Source of the DNA: Cytophagales bacterium
GTDB lineage: Bacteria > Bacteroidota > Bacteroidia > Cytophagales > Spirosomataceae
NCBI GenBank assembly: GCA_013205605.1
Contig: JABMMK010000317.1
Coordinates: 1-7,501, forward strand
Direction of reading: 5' to 3'
Length of the DNA: 7,501 bases
In this document: piece after piece, positions 1-5,965 of the stretch
Position numbering within the stretch: position 1 is the stretch's first letter
Layout of the letters: each line of letters starts with the position of its first letter
Notes under the pieces: generated by a model
Databases searched by the model: none
Told to the model about the DNA's origin: nothing
What the model saw: only the letters and a program-made list of their open reading frames with translations
Translations under genes and position numbers: made by a program

Positions 1-270
1 ATAATCCGCCACTAATGCGCCTTGGGCGATACCGGCAGTAGCAACTCCGGCGATGATATCGACATCAGAAAAGTATGCTTTAACCACGGCAGATAGGCTA
101 TTTTTAATGTAGGTTCTTGCTTCTGGAAATGAAAGAGAAATGCGATTGTCGCAATAAATAGGTGAATACCAGCCTGATGCCCACGTAAATGGCTCATCCG
201 GTCTCAGTTGAATGGCTTTGATCTGTAATAAATGCTGGGCTACCTCTTGTTGAATACTTAAATTCTCCAT
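1..270 (-). CDS. pyrE: Orotate phosphoribosyltransferase, 5' part (runs off the window)
   Basis: The enzyme joins orotate to PRPP to give orotidine 5'-phosphate, the fifth step of cytosolic de novo pyrimidine synthesis. The first 90 residues are visible, from ATG at 270-268; the rest lies left of the window. The diagnostic N-terminal segments are present. They are a helix with LLQIKAIQL, then FTWASGWYSPIYCDNR (residues about 28-43), the segment typical of bacterial PyrE. VDIIAGVATAGIAQGALVAD (about 70-89) follows and begins the Rossmann-like phosphoribosyltransferase core. The PRPP-binding loop with its run of acidic residues would come later and cannot be checked. The gene diverges from the Nudix gene across about 98 bp. 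The family assignment is very secure; whether the gene is intact cannot be judged. Confidence 0.95.
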   Translation of the reverse strand, partial: MENLSIQQEVAQHLLQIKAIQLRPDEPFTWASGWYSPIYCDNRISLSFPEARTYIKNSLSAVVKAYFSDVDIIAGVATAGIAQGALVADY

Positions 271-296
271 AAATTTTATTCTATTTTTCTTTCCTA

Positions 297-304
297 CAAA
301 AATA
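297..304 (-). promoter_or_regulatory. Candidate -7 box of the pyrE promoter
   Basis: On the minus strand this reads TATTTTTG, a full match to the Bacteroidota -7 consensus TAnnTTTG. It lies 26 bp upstream of the pyrE ATG, which would give a leader of about 20 nt. No clear TTG/TTTG -33 element is visible at the expected spacing, and the region is AT-rich, so a chance match is possible. Confidence 0.4.
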
Positions 305-336
305 CTTTTTTCAGTTCATCTTTCATTATTTAATTC

Positions 337-344
337 TAATTTTG
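337..344 (+). promoter_or_regulatory. Candidate -7 box of the Nudix gene promoter
   Basis: TAATTTTG matches the Bacteroidota -7 consensus TAnnTTTG. Transcription would begin near 350, about 20 nt before the ATG at 369. The box contains the TTG at 342 that could otherwise be read as an upstream start codon, so it argues for the ATG at 369. No good -33 TTG is seen. It is arranged back to back with the candidate pyrE box 32 bp away. Confidence 0.45.
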
Positions 345-368
345 ATAAAATTAATTGAGATAGTACGC

Positions 369-1064
369 ATGATAATTTTCATTGACGATCGCCCCATTCG
401 AATAACTAGTCTTTCTAAAAAAAATGATCTGCCTTTGAAAGAAGATTATGATTTAATTCTAGACGCTAGGTTAAAGCCCATCAAGATTAAAGAATTTAAG
501 GGACATACATGTTTGCTTAATGTTTCCCTAGATCAAATGGGGAAAATCATCGAAGATTTACATCAATTTAAATTGGATTTTCATTCCTTGTATATCTTAG
601 TTGACAACAAAAAAGCGTTCAAACAAAAAATCATCAGCCTATATTCCTTGATTGAAGCCTCTGGAGGGGTTGTGCGCAATGAGGAAAATAAAATGCTTTG
701 GATTTACAGGTTGGGAAAATGGGATCTTCCAAAAGGTAAATTGGAGAAAAATGAATCCTTTAAAGTAGCGGCTACGAGAGAAGTGGAGGAAGAATGCAAT
801 GTGCAGGCCAAATTAGAATTCAAATTATGCACGACTTACCACACCTATACGCATAAGAACCAACGTGTTTTGAAAAGAACTAAATGGTATATGATGCATA
901 CGATTCAGCAACACAAATTGATTCCTCAAAAAGAAGAAAATATAGAAAAAGTGGAGTGGCTTAGTCAATCTGAAATGAATAAAATAGCCCTTTCTGATAC
1001 TTACAGTTCTATAAGGTACGTGATTCAGCGTTTTTCTATTCTTCAAATACCGTTTAAATCATAA
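369..1064 (+). CDS. Nudix hydrolase, two-part protein with its own N-terminal region
   Basis: This is a cytoplasmic hydrolase of a nucleoside diphosphate linked to another group; the substrate cannot be read from sequence. I start it at ATG 369 (231 residues). The frame opens at a TTG at 342, but that codon lies inside a candidate promoter box, and the ATG start gives a natural beginning, MIIFIDDRPIRI. Residues 1 to about 90 form an N-terminal region seen in Bacteroidota homologues. The Nudix fold starts near GGVVRN (about 99-104). The Nudix box spans residues 123-145: G-x5-E (GKLEKNE), seven residues, then REVEEECNV. The metal-binding REVEEE core is intact, but the usual late glycine is asparagine. 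The gene is divergent from pyrE, and its 3' end overlaps coaD by 22 bp on the opposite strand. The family call is firm. Confidence 0.88.
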   Translation: MIIFIDDRPIRITSLSKKNDLPLKEDYDLILDARLKPIKIKEFKGHTCLLNVSLDQMGKIIEDLHQFKLDFHSLYILVDNKKAFKQKIISLYSLIEASGGVVRNEENKMLWIYRLGKWDLPKGKLEKNESFKVAATREVEEECNVQAKLEFKLCTTYHTYTHKNQRVLKRTKWYMMHTIQQHKLIPQKEENIEKVEWLSQSEMNKIALSDTYSSIRYVIQRFSILQIPFKS

Positions 1065-1507
1065 GGTAAATAATCATCTATCTTACTTCCATACCGGTGT
1101 AAGTCCCGAATGATCGTGGACGAAATAGGAGCTAAATGGGGAGATGTAATGAGAAATACAGTTTCTAACTCGGGATTAATATGTCGATTTACTTGTGAAA
1201 TAGAGTTTTCATATTCAAAGTCAGTCGTATTTCTTAAACCTCTAATGATGAATTTGGCACCCACTTCCTTAGCCACATTAGCGGTAAGATCTTGATAAGT
1301 AACGACTCTAACAGGTTTTCCTTGAAATGTTTGTTCTATATATCCCTTCATTTTTTCTAATGAGAAGTAACGGGCTTTGTTCGAATTTTGACCAATTCCA
1401 ATAACTATTTCATCAAATAAAGGTAAAGCACGCAATACAATATCCTGATGTCCTTTCGTGAAAGGATCAAAGGAACCGGGAAAAAAAGCAATTTTATTAT
1501 TTGCCAT
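1043..1507 (-). CDS. coaD: Phosphopantetheine adenylyltransferase (PPAT)
   Basis: CoaD transfers AMP from ATP to 4'-phosphopantetheine, giving dephospho-CoA and pyrophosphate in the fourth step of CoA synthesis (EC 2.7.7.3). It is a cytoplasmic, usually hexameric enzyme. The 154-residue length matches the family. Visible marks are AFFPGSFDPFTKGH near the N-terminus, with the nucleotidyltransferase T-x-G-H motif (TKGH); RGLRNTTDFEYE, the classic PPAT segment following the Rossmann core; NRHINPELETVFL; and APISSTIIRDL, the ISS(S/T) ATP-binding motif. The start lies only 2 bp after the DUF3822 stop, so the two genes are almost certainly co-transcribed. The last codons overlap the end of the convergent Nudix gene, and no separate terminator is visible. 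The assignment is very secure. Confidence 0.96.
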   Translation of the reverse strand: MANNKIAFFPGSFDPFTKGHQDIVLRALPLFDEIVIGIGQNSNKARYFSLEKMKGYIEQTFQGKPVRVVTYQDLTANVAKEVGAKFIIRGLRNTTDFEYENSISQVNRHINPELETVFLITSPHLAPISSTIIRDLHRYGSKIDDYLPYDLNGI

Positions 1508-1509
1508 AA

Positions 1510-2199
1510 TTAAATGAGGATGTTGTATTGTGCTAATGATTGAATCGTGGCATCACTTTCAGCCCCGGAACTATGAATATTAACCGTTTCACGAGTTAAC
1601 AAAACGTCAAATGAATCTCGGATGGAGTGTAAATAAAAGGCCAATTCAAGGGTTGATTGATGCATAAATACATTGGCCAACTGTAATTTTCCTTGATAAA
1701 ACAGCGACATGAATACAAATTTACCTTGTAAATATAGATGTAATTGGGTCGCGTTTTTGCTTTTTACTTGCTTGTTTTCTGCGAGCAACTCGCCTAAAAT
1801 ATGACGATAATTTATTTTGGCCAGCGGAAAAAGGGATGAGGCAAAATCTTTCCATTCACTCGGAATTAAAAAGCTAAGGTTTGAATCGATCCAATGTACA
1901 GGCTGATCGTGTAACTCTTTTCCTTGAAGCGCATCTTGACCCAAGGCTTTTTCTAAAAAACCAATTCTATATAGTTGAGTGTCATATTCTTGAGGAATCA
2001 ATAAGAAATCAGAATGGAGAATTTCAATGGTTAATTCGTTGACTTGATGTCTTTCTATTTTTAATTTAGACCATAAGGCTAATTCCTTTTTTTTAATCTT
2101 ATCCCATGAGATTATTTCGATCTCTTGACTGGCTTCGCTTTGCACATGAACCCCGAGCTCACTAAACTGTAAAAAAACATGTGAATTGTCAACGATCAT
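1510..2199 (-). CDS. DUF3822 family protein (first gene of the coaD operon)
   Basis: This protein of 229 residues belongs to a Bacteroidota family without assigned function, thought to have an actin/PilM-like ATPase fold. I recognise it from the order of blocks: an N-terminal strand (HVFLQFSE), a middle block with DFLLIPQEYDTQ (about residues 64-75), WIDSNLSFLIPSEW (about 103-116), and a C-terminal half with LHLYLQGKFVFMSLFYQGKL. This ends in a long helix (STLELAFYLHSIRDSF), an IHSSGAESD segment and a final L-x-x-Y. The codon before the ATG is TAG, so no upstream start is possible. The protein stops a few residues after the final tyrosine and looks somewhat shorter than the 250-270 residues I recall as usual. 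It lies 2 bp from coaD. The family call is good; the function is unknown. Confidence 0.75.
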   Translation of the reverse strand: MIVDNSHVFLQFSELGVHVQSEASQEIEIISWDKIKKKELALWSKLKIERHQVNELTIEILHSDFLLIPQEYDTQLYRIGFLEKALGQDALQGKELHDQPVHWIDSNLSFLIPSEWKDFASSLFPLAKINYRHILGELLAENKQVKSKNATQLHLYLQGKFVFMSLFYQGKLQLANVFMHQSTLELAFYLHSIRDSFDVLLTRETVNIHSSGAESDATIQSLAQYNILI

Positions 2200-2311
2200 C
2201 TAAGGTTCTTTTTGAAATTTCCTCTAACGGGAATTGTCCATAAGGTCGAAATAACAAAAAAAATATGGGAAAGGAATGAAAATTAAGATTTTTTTCTAGG
2301 TTCAAAATGAG

Positions 2312-2319
2312 TAATTTTG
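2312..2319 (+). promoter_or_regulatory. Candidate -7 box of the ABC-F gene promoter
   Basis: TAATTTTG is a full match to the Bacteroidota -7 consensus TAnnTTTG, 21 bp before the ATG at 2341, giving a leader of roughly 15 nt. No convincing -33 TTG is visible at the usual spacing. The divergent DUF3822 gene shares this 141-bp gap (2200-2340), but I could not find an equally good box for it. The short leader leaves no room for a peptide-based attenuator like those upstream of some antibiotic-resistance ABC-F genes. Confidence 0.45.
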
Positions 2320-2340
2320 CGCCTTATTTAATTCAATGTT

Positions 2341-3954
2341 ATGTTACAGGCATCAAATGTATCCCTTAGGTTTGGGAAGAGAGTATTGTTCGAAGAGGTA
2401 AATATTAAATTTACGGAAGGAAATTGTTATGGCCTAATTGGCGCAAATGGAGCAGGTAAATCCACTTTCTTGAAAATTCTTTCAGGGGAAATTGATTCTC
2501 AAACGGGAAGTATTTCGATGAACCCTGGGGAGCGGATGTCTATTTTAAAGCAAAACCATTTTGAATACGAAGAAACACCTGTTCTTCAGACGGTAGTCAT
2601 GGGCAATAAGCGTTTATATGACATTATGCTTGAGAAGGATGCCATCTATTTAAAAGAAGATTTTTCTGAAGCGGATGGCAATAAAGCGGCTGACTTAGAG
2701 GCTGAATTTGCCGAACTAAACGGTTGGGAAGCTGAATCAGAAGCTGCAACGCTTTTAAGTGGCTTAGGGATCAAAGTAGATTTGCATAATTTACTTTTGA
2801 AGGATGTGAATGGTTCGGATAAGGTAAAGGTTCTTTTAGCCCAAGCATTATTTGGGAATCCAGATATTTTGCTTCTAGATGAACCGACTAACAACCTTGA
2901 TATTGATTCGATTTTATGGCTGGAAGGTTATTTGATGAATTTCAAGAATACGGTTATTGTTGTATCTCACGATCGACATTTTTTAGATAATGTCTGTACG
3001 CATATTGCAGATTTAGATTTTGGGAAAATTCAATTATTTGGAGGAACCTATACGTTCTGGTATGAGTCATCTCAATTAGCATTACGTCAAAGAACGGATC
3101 AAAACAAAAAAACGGATGAAAAACGTAAGGAATTAGAAGAATTTATACGTCGCTTTTCTGCGAATGTGGCTAAATCTAAGCAAGCCACTTCCCGACAAAA
3201 AATGTTGGATAAACTTCAAGTTGACGACATAAAACCATCTTCTCGTAAATATCCATTTATTAATTTTAAGCCAGAGCGTGAGGCTGGAGACCAGTTATTA
3301 AGTGTCGAAAAATTATCTGCCGCTACGGATGACGGTACTCCTCTGTTTACAAATCTTTCTTTTACTATTAATAAAGGAGATAAGGTAGCTTTTTTAGCGA
3401 AAGATTCATTGGCTATGACCGCCTTATTTGACATATTATCAGGTCATTCAAAACCGAAATCAGGGGAGTTTAAATGGGGGGTAACGACTACCCAAACCTA
3501 TTTACCCAATGATAATGCATCTTTTTTCGAAGATTCTTCGATGAATATGGTCGATTGGCTTCGGCAATATTCGGTTGAAAAAGACGAAAGCTTTATTCGA
3601 GGATTTTTGGGCCGAATGCTTTTTTCAGGAGATGAAGCTTTAAAGAAATCGAATGTAATTTCTGGAGGTGAAAAGCAACGCTGTATGTTTTCAAGAATGA
3701 TGTTATCGGGAGCCAATGTGTTAATCTTTGATGAACCTACGAACCACTTAGATTTGGAATCGATTACTGCATTGAATAATGGTATGATTGAATTTACAGG
3801 AACTATTTTGTTTACTTGCCACGACCATGAATTGACCAATACAGTAGCTAATCGAATTATAGAGATAGGCACTAAATCCCATTTAGATAAGTTGATGACC
3901 TACGATGAATTTATTTTGGATGGGTCAACTAAAACCCAGAGAGCTAATTTGTAA
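2341..3954 (+). CDS. ABC-F family ATPase, YbiT-like ribosome-associated factor
   Basis: This 537-residue soluble protein has two ABC ATPase domains and no membrane segments, the ABC-F layout. Members bind the ribosomal E site and act on stalled or initiating ribosomes. Domain 1 has Walker A GANGAGKST (34-42), a degenerate signature NGSDK (157-161), Walker B ILLLDE (176-181) and switch His210. The charged interdomain linker (about 240-310) contains RFSANVAKSKQATSRQ and SSRKYPFINF, close to my recollection of E. coli YbiT. Domain 2 keeps signature SGGEKQR (441-447), Walker B VLIFDE (460-465) and H494. Its Walker A position reads AKDSLAMT (353-360), lacking the glycines and the catalytic lysine. 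The gene stands alone, with its own candidate promoter and a strong terminator. A housekeeping role is more likely than antibiotic resistance. The family call is firm; the subtype is likely. Confidence 0.9.
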   Translation: MLQASNVSLRFGKRVLFEEVNIKFTEGNCYGLIGANGAGKSTFLKILSGEIDSQTGSISMNPGERMSILKQNHFEYEETPVLQTVVMGNKRLYDIMLEKDAIYLKEDFSEADGNKAADLEAEFAELNGWEAESEAATLLSGLGIKVDLHNLLLKDVNGSDKVKVLLAQALFGNPDILLLDEPTNNLDIDSILWLEGYLMNFKNTVIVVSHDRHFLDNVCTHIADLDFGKIQLFGGTYTFWYESSQLALRQRTDQNKKTDEKRKELEEFIRRFSANVAKSKQATSRQKMLDKLQVDDIKPSSRKYPFINFKPEREAGDQLLSVEKLSAATDDGTPLFTNLSFTINKGDKVAFLAKDSLAMTALFDILSGHSKPKSGEFKWGVTTTQTYLPNDNASFFEDSSMNMVDWLRQYSVEKDESFIRGFLGRMLFSGDEALKKSNVISGGEKQRCMFSRMMLSGANVLIFDEPTNHLDLESITALNNGMIEFTGTILFTCHDHELTNTVANRIIEIGTKSHLDKLMTYDEFILDGSTKTQRANL

Positions 3955-3978
3955 TTTTCTGCTCTAACATATCGCATA

Positions 3979-4012
3979 AAAAAAGCCTATAAAAATAATT
4001 ATAGGCTTTTTT
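3979..4012. terminator. Rho-independent terminator, bidirectional
   Basis: The left arm AAAAAAGCCTATAA (3979-3992) pairs perfectly with the right arm TTATAGGCTTTTTT (3999-4012) around a 6-nt loop, AAATAA. The arms begin with A runs and end with T runs, so the hairpin has a U tract on either strand. It lies 24 bp after the ABC-F stop and 18 bp after the stop of the convergent dehydrogenase gene, and probably ends both transcripts. Confidence 0.88.
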
Positions 4013-4030
4013 GTAAAAATTATGTCTGAC

Positions 4031-5653
4031 TTATAAAATAAATCGAGTAGATAAGAAATTCGATTGTTGGTTTTCAACAATTTGATTGACTAAATCCTTG
4101 TTCAATTGGTTTGCTTTTGTGGCTACAACGGTCCTGATTGAAAAGGATCTAAGCGCCGCTGTTACTGACAAAGTTCCTTCAGCTGAATCTTTTCTTCCTG
4201 TGAAAGGGAATGAATCGGGTCCTCTTTGGCATTGAGCGTTAATATTTACTCTAGAAACTTGATTAACCGTTTCGTCAATTAATTCAGAAATTTGATTTAC
4301 ATCCGTCCCAAAAATGGCTACTTGTTGTCCATGAGATGACTCATGTAGGTAGTCAATCGGAGTACTTAAATCCTCAAATGGAACCACAGGAACTACGGGT
4401 CCAAATTGCTCTTCATGCCAAACTTTCATCTTTGAATTCACTGGATAAAGTAAGGCTGGGAAAAATATGGATTTAGAGTTTTCACCTCCGTGCGGATTTA
4501 AGACAGCCGCTCCATGCATTTTAGCATCTTCAATTAATTCTTTCAAGTAAGCTGGTTTATTGGGTTCTGGTAAAGGAGTAATTTGAACGCCAGGATCCCA
4601 CATCATGCCAACTTTCATGCTTTCAATTTTTTCTGCTAAGCCTTTGTTAAATGCTTCTGCCAATGATTTATGGACAAAAATGATTTTAATGGCCGTACAC
4701 CTTTGACCATTAAACGAAAGTGAACCTAATAAACATTCATTAATCGCCACGTCCAACTGAGCGCTTTCGGTTACAATAGCGGCATTTTTAGCATCTAAGC
4801 CTAGAATCGCACGCAGCCTGTTCACTTTAGGGTGCATTTTCTTTAATTTATCGGCTACTTTTGAAGAACCGATCAAAGTTAAAACATCAATTTTTCCAGA
4901 CTCCATTAACTGTGGAATGATGGCATTTCCTCTTCCATAAAGCGTATTGATCACACCGGGAGGGAATGAGTCTTTAAATGCTTCTAATAAGGGATAATGT
5001 AATAAAGTACCATGCTTAGGTGGTTTGAATAACACGATATTTCCCATGATTAGAGCTGGAATTAACGTGGTAAAGGTTTCATTTAATGGATAATTAAATG
5101 GACCCATGCATAAAACAACCCCCAAAGGCGATCTTCTTACTTGGCCTATAATGCCTTCTTCAATTAAAAATGTAGATGACGTTCGATCGATATCTTTTAA
5201 AGCACCAATGGTATCATACATGTATTGTACCGTTCTATCAAACTCTTTTTGAGAATCAGTTAGTGATTTTCCGATTTCCCACATCAATAGCTTAACTACC
5301 TCGCTACGCTTTTGTATCATTTTTTGTGTAAATTTTTCTACACATTCAATTCGTTTTGAAACAGACATGGAAGGCCATTCTCCTCGGCCATTTGCATATG
5401 CTTTTACTCCAGCATATAAAACTTCCATGGCATCAGATGCGTCTGTAATAGGGTAGGACCCAATTCTTTTTTGCTCAAAACCTTTATCTGTTTTGATATA
5501 AATTGGAGACCATACATCTTGCGTTTTTCCAGCCCAAGCCCGCATTTCACCGTTGACCAAATATTCTTTTTGCTCTAATGGTTCAGTTAAATCAAATTCT
5601 GCTGGGATTTCACCTTGATTTGGGAATAATTGTTCTAATTCAATTGCCTTCAT
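4031..5653 (-). CDS. GapN-like NADP-dependent aldehyde dehydrogenase (probable non-phosphorylating GAPDH)
   Basis: This cytoplasmic ALDH-superfamily enzyme of 540 residues probably oxidises glyceraldehyde 3-phosphate to 3-phosphoglycerate while making NADPH. Visible marks are PFNYPLN with oxyanion Asn187, FKPPKHG with cofactor-binding Lys210, LIGSS (260-264) in the cofactor loop, FNGQRCTA with catalytic Cys319, EEQFGPV (414-420) and RGPDSFPF (477-484). GQRC, FKPP and RGPDxFPF are features I recall from streptococcal GapN, where the arginine before the cysteine contacts the substrate phosphate. An N-terminal extension and a tail of about 30 residues make it longer than the roughly 475-residue streptococcal enzyme. 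The segment normally reading LELGGK is LGLDAK (284-289), so the usual general-base Glu is Gly285. The gene appears monocistronic. The ALDH call is certain; the substrate is inferred. Confidence 0.85.
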   Translation of the reverse strand: MKAIELEQLFPNQGEIPAEFDLTEPLEQKEYLVNGEMRAWAGKTQDVWSPIYIKTDKGFEQKRIGSYPITDASDAMEVLYAGVKAYANGRGEWPSMSVSKRIECVEKFTQKMIQKRSEVVKLLMWEIGKSLTDSQKEFDRTVQYMYDTIGALKDIDRTSSTFLIEEGIIGQVRRSPLGVVLCMGPFNYPLNETFTTLIPALIMGNIVLFKPPKHGTLLHYPLLEAFKDSFPPGVINTLYGRGNAIIPQLMESGKIDVLTLIGSSKVADKLKKMHPKVNRLRAILGLDAKNAAIVTESAQLDVAINECLLGSLSFNGQRCTAIKIIFVHKSLAEAFNKGLAEKIESMKVGMMWDPGVQITPLPEPNKPAYLKELIEDAKMHGAAVLNPHGGENSKSIFFPALLYPVNSKMKVWHEEQFGPVVPVVPFEDLSTPIDYLHESSHGQQVAIFGTDVNQISELIDETVNQVSRVNINAQCQRGPDSFPFTGRKDSAEGTLSVTAALRSFSIRTVVATKANQLNKDLVNQIVENQQSNFLSTRFIL

Positions 5654-5748
5654 TATTTTTTAAAATTTATGGATGCAAATGTCAATGTTTTCTTTAGAGG
5701 ATGGGAACTACCTTGTAAAATATTGATTTATTTTAATTTTTTATTTAC

Positions 5749-5767
5749 TTAATTATATTATAATTAA
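5749..5767. repeat. AT-only inverted repeat between two genes
   Basis: TTAATTATA and TATAATTAA form a perfect 9-bp inverted repeat around a single T. A further copy of TAATTAA follows at 5771-5777, so the wider alternative hairpin CTTAATTA...TAATTAAG is possible. It sits after the stop of the 60-residue gene, where it could be a weak terminator or an operator-like site for the dehydrogenase gene. In such AT-rich DNA it may be chance; no strong U tract follows. Confidence 0.35.
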
Positions 5768-5782
5768 ATGTAATTAAGGTTT

Positions 5783-5965
5783 TTAATCTACTTTAATGGG
5801 GTATTTACGTCTTATTTTATTGACGATAAATTTATTTTGTTCGGTAAAGCTTAATGGATGGATTTGATTGAACGCGTTTTCCCAGGCATGAAATAAGTTT
5901 GAATCTGAATTTTGAAATAGATTCCGGTCGATTTTTTTTGAAATTAAATATTCGTTAAAGGTCAT
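5783..5965 (-). CDS. Small hypothetical protein, last gene of the transporter operon
   Basis: This is a 60-residue protein I cannot assign. It is soluble in appearance, with no signal peptide or membrane segment. The sequence suggests two or three short helices with aromatic residues (Tyr6, Phe17, Phe25, Trp28, Phe33), an IHPLSFTEQN stretch (35-44) and a basic end, NKIRRKYPIKVD. I believe it is a real gene because its ATG (5965-5963) lies inside the end of the MFS gene, an 11-bp overlap typical of translational coupling. The gap downstream is AT-rich and non-coding, and the composition is protein-like rather than that of a shadow frame. I have a faint recollection of similar short proteins in Cytophagales but cannot confirm it. 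Function unknown. Confidence 0.6.
   Translation of the reverse strand: MTFNEYLISKKIDRNLFQNSDSNLFHAWENAFNQIHPLSFTEQNKFIVNKIRRKYPIKVD

Noticed and set aside
12..197. Open frame of 61 residues on the minus strand
   Set aside because: It lies within pyrE in another frame on the same strand; the pyrE frame has clear family motifs.
342..368. TTG start giving a Nudix protein nine residues longer
   Set aside because: The TTG lies inside a candidate -7 box, and the ATG at 369 gives a more natural N-terminus, so the longer form is unlikely.
825..1295. Open frames antisense to the Nudix gene (825-1046) and to coaD (1110-1295)
   Set aside because: They are shadows of well-recognised genes, with no family features and no start signals of their own.
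2200..2340. Possible leader-peptide attenuator or riboswitch upstream of the ABC-F gene
   Set aside because: The candidate start of transcription leaves only about 15 nt of leader, and no stable hairpin or conserved riboswitch element is visible.
2646..3872. Three minus-strand open frames (2646-2894, 3216-3434, 3498-3872) inside the ABC-F gene
   Set aside because: They are antisense to a protein with clear ABC motifs; their serine-rich, low-complexity translations are typical of shadow frames.
2341..3954. ABC-F gene as an antibiotic-resistance determinant
   Set aside because: Linker and signature blocks resemble housekeeping YbiT, there is no attenuator, and the surroundings are chromosomal core genes without mobile elements.
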